The position numbers and the translations under genes are program-made. 8,039 nt of DNA from positions 1 to 8,039 of the forward strand of contig JAREAF010000113.1 of NCBI GenBank assembly GCA_029240475.1, read 5' to 3'. The notes beneath the pieces were generated by a model. It saw nothing but the letters and a program-made list of their open reading frames with translations, made no database searches and was not told where the DNA came from. The DNA is from Rhodospirillales bacterium (GTDB lineage: Bacteria > Pseudomonadota > Alphaproteobacteria > JAREAF01). Each line of letters starts with the position of its first letter. Position 1 is the first letter of the stretch. Of this stretch, positions 1 through 7,237 are shown in pieces.

Positions 1-2
1 TC

Positions 3-200
3 GGCAGGGACCAGACGATCGAAAAGGTGGCCCGAGCCTTGTTCGGAACGCTCACGGCGGGAACGGATCGGGCCCCGTCCCGTAGCATCGAAGCCGCTCG
101 GGTGCTGGTTTGCTGTAGCGCAGTCAAACCGCCTGATTGGCTCATGTCGCTTTGGAGTTCCGGGATCTCTTTTGTTGCGCGAGCTTGTCCTGCAGCCTGA
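3..200 (+). CDS. Possible C-terminal fragment of a convergent gene (partial)
   Basis: A plus-strand frame is open from the left edge to a TGA at 198-200. The first 35 or so residues (for example TIEKVARALFGTLTAG) read like a helical protein, with about 70% G/C at third positions. The later part, after about position 110, is rich in Cys, Trp and Ser and less protein-like. If real, it would be the tail of a gene entering from the left and overlapping the oxidoreductase by 59 bases. I recognise no family. Two minus-strand frames are also open across most of this stretch, so open reading here is weak evidence. Confidence 0.2.
   Translation, partial: GRDQTIEKVARALFGTLTAGTDRAPSRSIEAARVLVCCSAVKPPDWLMSLWSSGISFVARACPAA
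58..82 (-). terminator. GC-rich hairpin downstream of the oxidoreductase, possible operon end
   Basis: Bases 58-66 pair with 75-82 to give an 8-bp GC-rich stem with one bulged base (A63) and an 8-base loop. It lies about 60 bases past the oxidoreductase stop on the transcribed side. No T-run follows on either strand, so it is not a textbook intrinsic terminator. It may instead protect the mRNA 3' end or aid factor-dependent termination. Confidence 0.25.
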
Positions 201-1446
201 GCCAGCCGAACACTGCCGGCATGAACCAGGCCTTGCCCGTAAAGAATGGCACCGCAGGCGGGGGGCGGAAATCAAGGGCCGAGCCGCCTGCGGAGTCGCC
301 GAGGATCTGGCGCGCGGCCTTCTGGCCGGCCCAGCGCGCCCAGACCACGCCCGAGCCGCAATAGCCGCCCGCGTAGCGAAGGCCCTTGCGCGTGAACATG
401 CGCGGGATCATGTCCCGGTTCATCGCGACATGGCCGAACCAGCTGTGCGTGATCTCCGTCTTGTCGAGCACGGGGAAGACGTCGACGAGCGCGCGCCGCA
501 GGTTCTCGGTCGGCCAATCCGGATCGCCGGCGATCGTGCCGTCGCGGCCGCCGAAGAGGATGCGGGTGCCGTCCGGAGACGGACGGTAATAGTAGTGCAG
601 CTTGCGCGTCTCGCCGCACATCATCCGGCGCGGCATCAGCTCGCCCATGAGGTTCGGCGAGATCGGCGCGGTGGCGATGATCCGGCTTCGGACCGGCACG
701 AAACGCCGCCGCAGCCACCGGTCGGCGGTATCGGTATAGCCGTTGACCGCAACGAGGGTGTCGCGCGCCCTGACCTTCCCGCGCGCCGTCGTGACGACAT
801 GGGCGTCTCCGTCCGCGGCCATGCCCTCGACGGCGGTCTCGCCGTGGATTGTCGCGCCGGCCTCAACCGCGAGCCTCAGCATGCCGGCAAGGAGCTTTGC
901 CGGGTGGAGGCCGCCGATGTCCATCCGCACGGAACCTCCATAGTAGAATTTTGTGCCGAGCACGGAGTGCTGCTCGCTCCTCGGCACCGCATACGCCTCG
1001 ATACCGAGGACCCGGTTGAGCATCTCGGCGTCCCTGGCGAGCCGCTCGTAGTCGCCCGGCGCGGAAGCGCCGCTGAAACGCCCGGTCAGGGCGAAGTCAC
1101 ACGCGACCTTCTCCGTCTCGACGAACCGGTAAAGGTCCTCGCGCGCGGCCTTACCCTCGGCCAGGATCGCAAGCGCCCGCTCCTCGCCGAAGCGCTTGAT
1201 CAACTCGGCTTGGCTCGGACGCAAATTTCCGCTGGTGATGCCGCCGTTGCGGCTGGAGGCGCCCTCGCCCGGCCGCATCTTCTCGAAGACCTGCACCGAG
1301 CGCCCGGCCCGCGCGAGCGTGATCGCCGCGCTCAGCCCCGTGTACCCCGCGCCGACGATGACGACGTCGCTTGTCGGCGCGACCGGCTTGTGGTCGGTCG
1401 GCGCGAGAGGGGCCTCCTCCCACCAGTAAACATCGTTCTTGCCCAT
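142..1446 (-). CDS. FAD-dependent amine/amino-acid oxidoreductase (DAO family)
   Basis: This 434-residue protein belongs to the DAO fold, which oxidises C-N bonds of amines or amino acids with FAD and releases an imine plus reduced acceptor. An N-terminal Rossmann dinucleotide-binding site is clear: VIVGAGYTGLSAA (residues 29-41) followed by acidic E55, expected to bind the adenosine ribose. GASSRNGG (62-69) matches the conserved GAS-x-RNGG segment of PuuB-like oxidases. The C-terminal FAD segment YAGGYCGSGVVWARWAG lies at about 358-374. The aromatic tail at about 400-420 (FFTGKAWFMPAVFGW) resembles the end of this subgroup. The N-terminal YWWEEAP also fits PuuB/OrdL-like proteins. No signal peptide or membrane segment is seen, so it is probably cytoplasmic. 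The ATG has a strong Shine-Dalgarno six bases upstream. It is the last gene of the unit, 55 bases after the ATPase gene, so it may oxidise the imported solute. The substrate is unknown; glutamylputrescine, sarcosine-like and D-amino-acid oxidation are all possible. Confidence 0.9.
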   Translation of the reverse strand: MGKNDVYWWEEAPLAPTDHKPVAPTSDVVIVGAGYTGLSAAITLARAGRSVQVFEKMRPGEGASSRNGGITSGNLRPSQAELIKRFGEERALAILAEGKAAREDLYRFVETEKVACDFALTGRFSGASAPGDYERLARDAEMLNRVLGIEAYAVPRSEQHSVLGTKFYYGGSVRMDIGGLHPAKLLAGMLRLAVEAGATIHGETAVEGMAADGDAHVVTTARGKVRARDTLVAVNGYTDTADRWLRRRFVPVRSRIIATAPISPNLMGELMPRRMMCGETRKLHYYYRPSPDGTRILFGGRDGTIAGDPDWPTENLRRALVDVFPVLDKTEITHSWFGHVAMNRDMIPRMFTRKGLRYAGGYCGSGVVWARWAGQKAARQILGDSAGGSALDFRPPPAVPFFTGKAWFMPAVFGWLRLQDKLAQQKRSRNSKAT

Positions 1447-1452
1447 CCGTCT

Positions 1453-1458
1453 CTCCTT
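1453..1458 (-). promoter_or_regulatory. Ribosome binding site of the FAD oxidoreductase
   Basis: AAGGAG on the minus strand lies six bases before the ATG at 1446. It is the strongest Shine-Dalgarno in the window. The gene is therefore translated independently of the upstream ATPase gene despite being probably co-transcribed. Confidence 0.75.
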
Positions 1459-1501
1459 GCCTTGGGTTCTCGTTGGCCGCGGCGGTCCTGCGCGATCACG
1501 C

Positions 1502-2500
1502 TCAGCCCGGCGCTCTTAGCCTCAGATCGTCGCGGATGCAGGCCTTGAAATGCCCAGGCGCCACTTCGCGCAGCGGCGGTCGCGCCTCGCCGCAGGCTGG
1601 CAGCGCGTAGGGGCAGCGGGTCCGGAAGGAGCAGCCTGAAGGTGGGTTAACCGGGCTCGGGATGTCCCCGGCGAGCACGATCCGCTCGCGTTTGAAGGTT
1701 GGATCGGGAATGGGGGCGGCCGAGAGCAGCGCCTCGGTGTAGGGATGTCGCGGATTGCCGAACAGCTCGCGCGTTTCGGCTAGCTCCACGAGCCGGCCGA
1801 GATACATCACTGCGATCCGGTCGGAGATGTGGCCGACCACTGCGAGATCGTGAGCCACGAAGAGGATGGTGAGACCGAGGCGGCGCTTCAGCTCGACGAG
1901 CAGGTTTACAACCTGGGCCTGGATGGACACGTCCAGCGCCGAAACCGGCTCATCCGCGATCAGCAGTTCCGGGCCGGTCATCAGCGCGCGCGCGATACCG
2001 ATCCGCTGCCGCTGCCCGCCGGAAAACTCGTGCGGATAACGCGCTGCGTGCTGCGGCAGGAGCCCGACGAGACGCAGCGCCTCCTCGATCTTGTCGCGCC
2101 GGTCCGAGCGGGAGGCAGCGCGCCCGTGGATCTCGAGCGGCGCTGCAAGGATGCCCTCGACGGTCATGCGCGGGTTGAGCGACGCGTAAGGGTCCTGGAA
2201 GACGAGCTGCATGCGCTGGCGGAACGGCCGCATCTGCCGCCGCGAGAAATGCGTGATGTCCGTCCCCGCAAAGCGGATGGTGCCGGCGGTCGGCACGGTG
2301 AGCCGCAGGACGGAGCGCCCGACGGTGCTCTTGCCCGATCCCGATTCCCCCACGAGGCTCAGCACCTCTCCCCGGCGAACATCGAACGACACCCCGTCGA
2401 CCGCCTTCACGACCTCGCGCGCACGGGAGAGCAGCCGGCGCCGCAGCGGAAACCATTTGTGGAGATCGCGTACCTCGAGAAGCGCTTCGGGCTGCTTCAC
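1502..2500 (-). CDS. Peptide-class ABC transporter ATP-binding protein, DppF/OppF type
   Basis: This is one of the two ATPases powering the importer, 332 residues from the chosen start. Visible motifs are Walker A GESGSGKST (51-59), Q-loop Q102 in VFQDPYASLNP, signature FSGGQ (159-163), Walker B LLIADE (179-184), D-loop SALD (187-190) and switch His H217, so it should be catalytically competent. The C-terminal extension typical of this class carries four cysteines, C290, C296, C303 and C321 (C-x5-C-x6-C-x17-C), a pattern that can hold a [4Fe-4S] cluster in Dpp ATPases. I chose the GTG at 2500. It overlaps the upstream stop as GTGA, has AAGGGG seven bases upstream (2513-2508), and homology begins there (ALLEVRDLHKWF). 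An ATG at 2593 in the same frame would add 31 Arg/Pro-rich residues overlapping the previous gene, and I reject it. It acts at the inner face of the membrane with the DppD-type partner encoded just upstream. Confidence 0.95.
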   Translation of the reverse strand: MKQPEALLEVRDLHKWFPLRRRLLSRAREVVKAVDGVSFDVRRGEVLSLVGESGSGKSTVGRSVLRLTVPTAGTIRFAGTDITHFSRRQMRPFRQRMQLVFQDPYASLNPRMTVEGILAAPLEIHGRAASRSDRRDKIEEALRLVGLLPQHAARYPHEFSGGQRQRIGIARALMTGPELLIADEPVSALDVSIQAQVVNLLVELKRRLGLTILFVAHDLAVVGHISDRIAVMYLGRLVELAETRELFGNPRHPYTEALLSAAPIPDPTFKRERIVLAGDIPSPVNPPSGCSFRTRCPYALPACGEARPPLREVAPGHFKACIRDDLRLRAPG

Positions 2501-3579
2501 GGCGGCGCCCCTTCGGCGAGGCTCGCCCAACGCGCGCAGCGGACGAAATGCTCCGCGCCGGCGCCTTCGAGGAGGGGCACGCGCGCGTCGCACAGCTCCG
2601 GCACGCGATGCGCGCAGCGGGGCGCGAAGCTGCAGCCCGGCGGCAGCGCGAGCGGATCGGGCACGTTGCCCGGAATCGCTGCGAGCTCGTCGCAGCGGCG
2701 GCCGGCGAGGTCGAGGCGAGGCACCGATCGGAGGAGCCCCTGCGTGTAGGGCATGAGCGGCCTCTTGAAGAGCGGCAGCACGGCGGCCTCCTCCACCACC
2801 CGCCCGGCGTACATGACGATGACGCGGTCGGCGATCTCGGCCACCACCCCGAGGTTATGCGTGATGAAGAGCAGCGCCATTTGCGTGCGTTGCTGCAGGT
2901 CGTGCAGCAGCTCGAGGATCTGCGCCTGGATCGTGACGTCGAGCGCCGTGGTCGGCTCGTCTGCGATCAGAAGCACCGGTTCGCAGGAGAGCGCGATGGC
3001 GATCATGACGCGCTGGCGCATGCCGCCGGACAGCTGATGGGGATAGCTCGACATCCGCCGACGCACGTCAGGGATGCCCACGAGGTCGAGTAGCTCGGCG
3101 GCGCGATCGAGGGCGCCGCGCTTGCTCAGCGCGCTATGGAAGCGGACCGCCTCCGCGATCTGATCCCCGATCTTGTGCACGGGGTTGAGCGAGGTCATCG
3201 GCTCCTGGAACACCATGGCCGCGGCGGAGCCACGAAGCTCGCGCATCCGCGCCTCGGGCAGGGCGAGGAGGTCATGCACGCGCCTGTCGCCTGCCCGGAG
3301 CCGCACCCGGCCCTCGATCCGACATTGGGGCGCCGGCGGCGTCAGGCGCAGGATAGCGAGGCTGGTGACGCTTTTCCCGGACCCCGACTCGCCGACCATC
3401 GCGAGAGTCTCGCCGCGCCGGACCTCGAACGACACCTCGCGCGCGGCCGGAACGATCCCCTGCGGCGAGACGAAGCTGACGCTGAGATCCTCGACGTCGA
3501 GCACGACGTCCTCGGCCATGGAGGCCGCGCTTCGGGTGACGGGCGCCATCGCAGGAACCAGCGCCGGAGTGGCCGTCAT
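2497..3579 (-). CDS. Peptide-class ABC transporter ATP-binding protein, DppD/OppD type
   Basis: This 360-residue protein is the first of the ATPase pair. It has Walker A GESGSGKS (63-70), Q125 in VFQEPMTSLNP, signature LSGGM (183-187) followed by RQR, Walker B LLIADE (203-208), TALD (211-214) and switch His H241. SGGMRQR and ADEPTTALD are typical of the D subunit, whereas the neighbour has SGGQRQR and ADEPVSALD, typical of F. The C-terminal domain holds cysteines C316, C322, C330 and C348 (C-x5-C-x7-C-x17-C). The ATG at 3579 overlaps the DppC-type stop as ATGA and has AAGGA ten bases upstream. The frame stays open upstream to an ATG at 4056, but that part lies inside the permease gene and is not real. 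An internal ATG at 3519 would give a protein starting right at the ATPase domain and cannot be excluded. Translation is probably coupled to the permease upstream and the second ATPase downstream. Confidence 0.95.
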   Translation of the reverse strand: MTATPALVPAMAPVTRSAASMAEDVVLDVEDLSVSFVSPQGIVPAAREVSFEVRRGETLAMVGESGSGKSVTSLAILRLTPPAPQCRIEGRVRLRAGDRRVHDLLALPEARMRELRGSAAAMVFQEPMTSLNPVHKIGDQIAEAVRFHSALSKRGALDRAAELLDLVGIPDVRRRMSSYPHQLSGGMRQRVMIAIALSCEPVLLIADEPTTALDVTIQAQILELLHDLQQRTQMALLFITHNLGVVAEIADRVIVMYAGRVVEEAAVLPLFKRPLMPYTQGLLRSVPRLDLAGRRCDELAAIPGNVPDPLALPPGCSFAPRCAHRVPELCDARVPLLEGAGAEHFVRCARWASLAEGAPP

Positions 3580-4475
3580 CTTGCATCCGTCCTTGGATCG
3601 AGCGCGTCCCGCAAGCCGTCGCCGATGAAGTTGAAGCTCGTGACCGCAAGCGTGATCATCGCGCCCGGGAGCATGGCGAGCCACGGCGCGCTGGTCAGAT
3701 AGCCCTGCGCGTTGTCCAGCATGTTGCCCCAGCTCGGCGTCGGCGGCTGAATGCCGTAGCCGAGAAAGCTGATGTAGGATTCGGCGAGGATCGCATGCGC
3801 CACGTTCAAGGTCGCCGCGACGACGATCGGGGCGATCGCATTCGGCAGCAGCTCCCGGATCATCACGCGCGCGTCGCTTGCGCCGAGCGCTTCGGCGGCG
3901 ACGGCGAAGTCGCGCTCGCGCAACGCCTTGATCTGGGCCTCGACGATGCGGGCGACCTCCATCCAGGCCGTGAACGCGATCAGCAGGATGATCGTCTCCA
4001 CGCCCGGGTGGATGAAGGCGGAGACGGCGAGCAGCAGGAAGATGCTGGGGAAGCACAGCATGGCGTCAACGAAGCGCATCAGCACCGCGCCGATCGCGCC
4101 GCCATAATAGCCGGCGACCAGCCCCACGCAGACGCCGATCACCATGCTGATCGCCATGGCGGCAAAGCCGACCGCGAGCGAGATCCGGCCGGCCATGAGC
4201 AGGCGGGCCAGCATGTCGCGCCCGAGCTGGTCGGTGCCGAGCACATGCGCGCCGCTCAGCGGCGGGGCGAAGCGCTGGCGTATGTCGATGAAGGTGTCGG
4301 TGAACGGCAAGAGAAAGGGGCCGACGATGCAGGCGAGCGTCAGGACGAGGATGGTCACGGCGCCGAAGACGGCAAGGCGGTGCCGGCGGAAACGCCGCAG
4401 CGCGGGGCTGTCCCAGCGGCTCGTCAGCGCCGGTTTGGCGGGAGGTCCGTCGATGGCTCCGACGGGCGAAGTCAT
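3576..4475 (-). CDS. Peptide-class ABC transporter permease, DppC type
   Basis: This 299-residue inner-membrane channel subunit has a cytoplasmic N-terminus of about 33 residues and a first membrane helix at about 34-57. The conserved segment VLGTDQLGRDMLARLL (78-93) is diagnostic of DppC/OppC permeases. Further hydrophobic segments lie near 98-120, 132-153, 160-178, 213-230 and 267-287. The EAA loop that docks on the ATPases lies at about 186-212 (AAEALGASDARVMIRELLP). The C-terminal segment SFLGYGIQPPTPSWG (236-250) and the ending FNFIGDGLRDALDPR are family hallmarks. It starts with ATG at 4475, 13 bases after the DppB-type stop. GAGGA lies ten bases upstream and overlaps that stop codon. 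Its own stop overlaps the start of the DppD-type gene. Substrate specificity cannot be read from the permease. Confidence 0.95.
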   Translation of the reverse strand: MTSPVGAIDGPPAKPALTSRWDSPALRRFRRHRLAVFGAVTILVLTLACIVGPFLLPFTDTFIDIRQRFAPPLSGAHVLGTDQLGRDMLARLLMAGRISLAVGFAAMAISMVIGVCVGLVAGYYGGAIGAVLMRFVDAMLCFPSIFLLLAVSAFIHPGVETIILLIAFTAWMEVARIVEAQIKALRERDFAVAAEALGASDARVMIRELLPNAIAPIVVAATLNVAHAILAESYISFLGYGIQPPTPSWGNMLDNAQGYLTSAPWLAMLPGAMITLAVTSFNFIGDGLRDALDPRTDAR

Positions 4476-4488
4476 GGGCGGCTCGTCC

Positions 4489-5439
4489 TCACGCGGTCCG
4501 GATGCGCGGGTCGGCGACGCCGTAAAGCAGATCGGCCAGGAGGCTGCCGAGCAGCACCAGCATCGCGGTGAACATCAGGATGCCCATAACGGTCGGGTAG
4601 TCGCGGTAGCCGATCGAGTCGAGGAACAGACGCCCCATCCCCGGCCAGGTGAAAACGGTCTCCGTCACCAGGGCGCCGCTCAGCAGCGTCGGGAGATGGA
4701 GTCCGGCGATGGTGATCATCGGCAAGAGAGCGTTGCGCACTGCATGCTGAAACAAGATGCGCCGCTCCGGGATGCCCTTCGAGCGGGCGGTCCGGATATA
4801 ATCATGGTTGATGACGTCGAGCATCGAGGAGCGCATGTAGCGGCTCCACACCGCCGTGCTGACGAGGGCGAGCACGATGCAGGGCCCGATCAGGTGGTGC
4901 AGGCGGTCGGACCAGGAGCCGTCGCCGATGGTATAGCGGTTGCCGGCCGGCAGCCATCCTAACCCGACCGAGAAGACATAGATGACGACGAGCCCGAACC
5001 AGAAGGTCGGGATCGACAAGGCGATCATCGCGCCGACGGTCGCGAGCGTGTCGAAAACTGAATAGCGCCGGATCGCGCCGAGCACGCCAATCCAGCAGCC
5101 GATCATCATCGCTAGGAGCGTCGAGCTCAGCATGAGCTCGAGCGTCGCCCCGAGATGGGAGCCGATCACCCGCAGCACCGGCTGCTTGTCGCGGTAGGAG
5201 ACGCCCCAATCCCCCTGCAGCAGGCGCCACAGCCATTCCGCGTACTGGACCGGCAATGGCCGGTCGAGCCCCATCTGCCTCGCGACGCGATCGAGGTCCT
5301 CCTGGGTCATGTCGCCGGTCGCGGCGAACTGCGACAGCGGGCCGCCCGGCGCGAGGTGCAGGATCGAGAAGCCGATGATCGACACGATCAGCAGCAGGAC
5401 GCCGGCTTGGCCGACGCGGCGCGCTAGGAAGCTGCCCAC
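4489..5439 (-). CDS. Peptide-class ABC transporter permease, DppB type
   Basis: This 316-residue inner-membrane subunit pairs with the DppC-type permease. It opens with a membrane helix at about 9-29 ending in the family signature HLAPGGP (28-34). A periplasmic segment follows with MGLDRPLPVQYAEWL (56-70) and GDWGVSY (76-82), then the helix block from about 98 on. The EAA loop DYIRTARSKGIPERRILFQH lies at 213-232 and TVFTWPGMGRL at 261-271, both characteristic of DppB/OppB. The ending DLLYGVADPRIR is also typical. The start is GTG at 5439, with GGAG nine bases upstream (5452-5449). The protein begins exactly where DppB homologues do, with a short MxxFLxRR-like N-terminus. It lies 34 bases after the binding-protein gene. 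That gap is the usual place for expression to drop between the abundant binding protein and the membrane parts, but I see no strong hairpin in it. Confidence 0.95.
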   Translation of the reverse strand: MGSFLARRVGQAGVLLLIVSIIGFSILHLAPGGPLSQFAATGDMTQEDLDRVARQMGLDRPLPVQYAEWLWRLLQGDWGVSYRDKQPVLRVIGSHLGATLELMLSSTLLAMMIGCWIGVLGAIRRYSVFDTLATVGAMIALSIPTFWFGLVVIYVFSVGLGWLPAGNRYTIGDGSWSDRLHHLIGPCIVLALVSTAVWSRYMRSSMLDVINHDYIRTARSKGIPERRILFQHAVRNALLPMITIAGLHLPTLLSGALVTETVFTWPGMGRLFLDSIGYRDYPTVMGILMFTAMLVLLGSLLADLLYGVADPRIRTA

Positions 5440-5448
5440 CTCGAGACG

Positions 5449-5452
5449 CTCC
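5449..5452 (-). promoter_or_regulatory. Ribosome binding site supporting the GTG start of the DppB-type permease
   Basis: GGAG on the minus strand is nine bases before the GTG at 5439. It is a modest site paired with a weaker start codon, consistent with lower expression than the binding protein. Confidence 0.5.
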
Positions 5453-5473
5453 GGGGCGCGCCCGTTGCGACGC

Positions 5474-7147
5474 TCAGCGGGCCCAGTACCACTTGCTCAT
5501 GTTCCAGGTGTTCTGGCGCGCATTGATGTTCGGCCTGAAGCCGACCAGCCCCTCCTTGTAGCCCTCGACCGGCGCGTACTGGAAGATCGGCAGGATCGGC
5601 AGCTCATCGCGGACGATCTCCTGGAGACGATGGTAAATCTTCGTGCGCTCCTGCCGGTCGAAGCTCGTCTGCCCCGCAGCGAGCAGCCGGTCGACCTCCG
5701 GGTTGACGTATTGCATGTAGTTGCCGCCGCTGCCCCCCTTGACCGGGATCGACTCGCTCGAGAAGCGCGTCGCGGGATCGGGATCGGTCACCGTCCTGAA
5801 CGCCGTGCCGACGAGCAGCGCCTGGAACTTGGAGCGGACATAGAACTCGCCCCAGATGACCGCCGCCGGCATGTTGTTGATCTTCATCGACGCGCCGATC
5901 TGCTGCCAGTCCTGCATCAGGAGCTGCTGGCATTGCTCGCGGATCGCCGTGCCGGTCGTGGTCGACAGCGCGAACTCGAGCGGCACGCCATTCTTCTGGC
6001 GGATCCCGCGCGCGCCGCGCTTCCAGCCGGCGTCGTCGAGCAGCTTGTTCGCCTTCGCGATGTCGTAGCTGTGGGGCGGAAGGTTGGGGTTGTAGGCCCA
6101 GGACTCCTTCGGCGCGAAGGACTCGGTCGGCCGGTGAAGGCCGTAATAGATCACGTCGATGATCGCCTGCTTGTTGATCGCGTGATAGAGCGCCTGGCGG
6201 ACCGCTTTCTCCGACAGCGCCGGCAGCTCGAGGTTCGGCATGATGATCTCGAGGTTGCCGCTCGGGTTCGCTACGACCTTGCGGCCGGGTAGCTTCACCG
6301 CTTCCTCGTAAAAGTTCGCCGGGATGCCCTGGCCGATGGTGAGGTCGACTTGGCCGGTCCGGAACTGCGCGTAGAGCGCGGTGAGATCCGGGATGTACTT
6401 GAACACCGCCTTCTCGAGGTACGGTCCCGGCAGGAAGTAGCGCTCGTTCGCGACGAAGGAGATGTGGTCGCCCGCGACGCGTTCGCTCCAGCGGAACGGC
6501 CCGGTGCCGACCGGCGCATTGTTGAACGCCGCGGTATTCGGATCGCTCGCCTTGCCGAGGATATGCTTCGGCACGATGAAGGTGTTGGCGAGGAGCGCGA
6601 GGTAAGGCGAATAGGCCTTCTCCATGCGCCACGAGATCTCGTGCGGACCCTTAACCACGATGTCGCGCACCAAGCTGTGGCCCTGGCGCGTCCGGGCCCG
6701 GAAGCCCGGCGAATTGATCAGCTCGAGGCTGAACTTCACGTCCTCGGCCGTGAAGGGCTCGCCGTCGTGCCACACGACGCCCTCGCGCAGGCGCACCTTC
6801 CAGGCAAGGCCGCCGTCCGAGATGCCGCCGTTCTCGACCGTCGGCACTTCGGCGGCGAGTTCGGGGATGAGGTTCCCCTCCGGGTCCGGATTCCAGAGCG
6901 CGTTGAAGACGTTCATCCAGACGCTCTCGTCCACCTCGATGCCGGGCATCAAGGGATTGAACACCGTCGGCTCCTGCGACAGGCCGACGATGACCTGTCC
7001 ACGGCGGCCGGAAGGCGGAGGCGGCGTCTCCGCCTCGGCGGAGCGGGCGCCGAGAAGAGCTCCGGCGCCGAGGACGATGAACTCGCGCCGACGCAGCGAG
7101 GGTGCGGACAGGCGGCTTCGCTTGGCATTACGGTCGAGCTCGCTCAT
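5474..7147 (-). CDS. Periplasmic substrate-binding protein of a peptide-class ABC importer (family 5), Tat-type signal
   Basis: This 557-residue solute receptor is of the DppA/OppA/NikA class. The N-terminus has basic residues, then SLRRREFIVLGAGALLG (17-33), with R20-R21-E-F-I fitting the twin-arginine motif. A short weak hydrophobic stretch follows, and AEA (37-39) is a probable cleavage site before E40. There is no lipobox cysteine, so the mature protein is likely soluble in the periplasm. The family signature WHDGEPFTAEDVKFSLE lies at 126-142. Other class features are NAPVGTGPFRWSE, VRQALYHAINKQAI and the C-terminal ELPILPIFQY. The mature length of about 518 residues is normal. The ATG at 7147 has AGGGAG seven bases upstream. 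It lies 90 bases after the HAD gene and directly before the permeases. Despite the peptide-transporter fold, this class also binds nickel complexes, opines, sugars and other solutes; the ligand here is not identifiable. Confidence 0.95.
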   Translation of the reverse strand: MSELDRNAKRSRLSAPSLRRREFIVLGAGALLGARSAEAETPPPPSGRRGQVIVGLSQEPTVFNPLMPGIEVDESVWMNVFNALWNPDPEGNLIPELAAEVPTVENGGISDGGLAWKVRLREGVVWHDGEPFTAEDVKFSLELINSPGFRARTRQGHSLVRDIVVKGPHEISWRMEKAYSPYLALLANTFIVPKHILGKASDPNTAAFNNAPVGTGPFRWSERVAGDHISFVANERYFLPGPYLEKAVFKYIPDLTALYAQFRTGQVDLTIGQGIPANFYEEAVKLPGRKVVANPSGNLEIIMPNLELPALSEKAVRQALYHAINKQAIIDVIYYGLHRPTESFAPKESWAYNPNLPPHSYDIAKANKLLDDAGWKRGARGIRQKNGVPLEFALSTTTGTAIREQCQQLLMQDWQQIGASMKINNMPAAVIWGEFYVRSKFQALLVGTAFRTVTDPDPATRFSSESIPVKGGSGGNYMQYVNPEVDRLLAAGQTSFDRQERTKIYHRLQEIVRDELPILPIFQYAPVEGYKEGLVGFRPNINARQNTWNMSKWYWAR

Positions 7148-7154
7148 GGCTTGA

Positions 7155-7160
7155 CTCCCT
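7155..7160 (-). promoter_or_regulatory. Ribosome binding site of the substrate-binding protein
   Basis: AGGGAG on the minus strand, seven bases before the ATG at 7147, fixes this start. It gives the binding protein one of the better initiation signals in the operon, as expected for its abundance. Confidence 0.7.
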
Positions 7161-7179
7161 GTTGATGTCCCAGGCGTGA

Positions 7180-7205
7180 GGCTTCGGCCGTCGTACGGCG
7201 GAGCC
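7180..7205 (-). repeat. Imperfect inverted repeat between the HAD and binding-protein genes
   Basis: An inner 5-bp stem (7187-7191 with 7195-7199, 3-base loop) and an outer 4-bp stem (7180-7183 with 7202-7205) are separated by a small internal loop. It sits inside the 90-base gap and ends about 32 bases before the binding-protein start. No T-run follows on the minus strand, so it is not a standard terminator. It could be an RNA processing or stabilising hairpin, an operator, or chance in GC-rich DNA. Confidence 0.3.
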
Positions 7206-7237
7206 CGGAATAAGCGCGGAGCCTGCCCGCATTCGGC

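Noticed and set aside
1447..1501. Promoter or hairpin between the F-type ATPase and the oxidoreductase
   Set aside because: Only a strong ribosome site is visible. I found no -35/-10 pair and no stem worth reporting in the 55 bases.
172..1548. Long plus-strand open frame (458 codons) opposite the FAD oxidoreductase
   Set aside because: It is rich in Arg/Ala/His/Asp with no recognisable motif and lies antisense to a gene with clear FAD motifs. It is a typical artefact of high GC.
2501..2593. N-terminal extension of the F-type ATPase to an ATG at 2593
   Set aside because: The added 31 residues are Arg/Pro/Ala-rich, overlap the end of the D-type gene, and lack homology. The GTG at 2500 has a good ribosome site.
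1829..2749. Plus-strand open frame across both ATPase genes
   Set aside because: It shows composition typical of an antisense shadow, no domain, and crosses the junction of two well-supported genes.
3580..4056. N-terminal extension of the D-type ATPase into the permease gene, from an ATG at 4056
   Set aside because: These 159 residues are an out-of-frame reading of the DppC-type permease. The ATG at 3579 gives normal family length.
3795..4962. Plus-strand open frames opposite the permease genes
   Set aside because: His/Asp/Arg-rich sequence is the complement of hydrophobic permease codons; there is no ribosome site or family motif.
5309..7165. Plus-strand open frames opposite the binding-protein gene
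   Set aside because: They are fully antisense to a gene with clear family-5 motifs and have no motifs of their own.
7180..7205. Intrinsic terminator between the HAD and binding-protein genes
   Set aside because: The stem is interrupted and no T-run follows on the minus strand.
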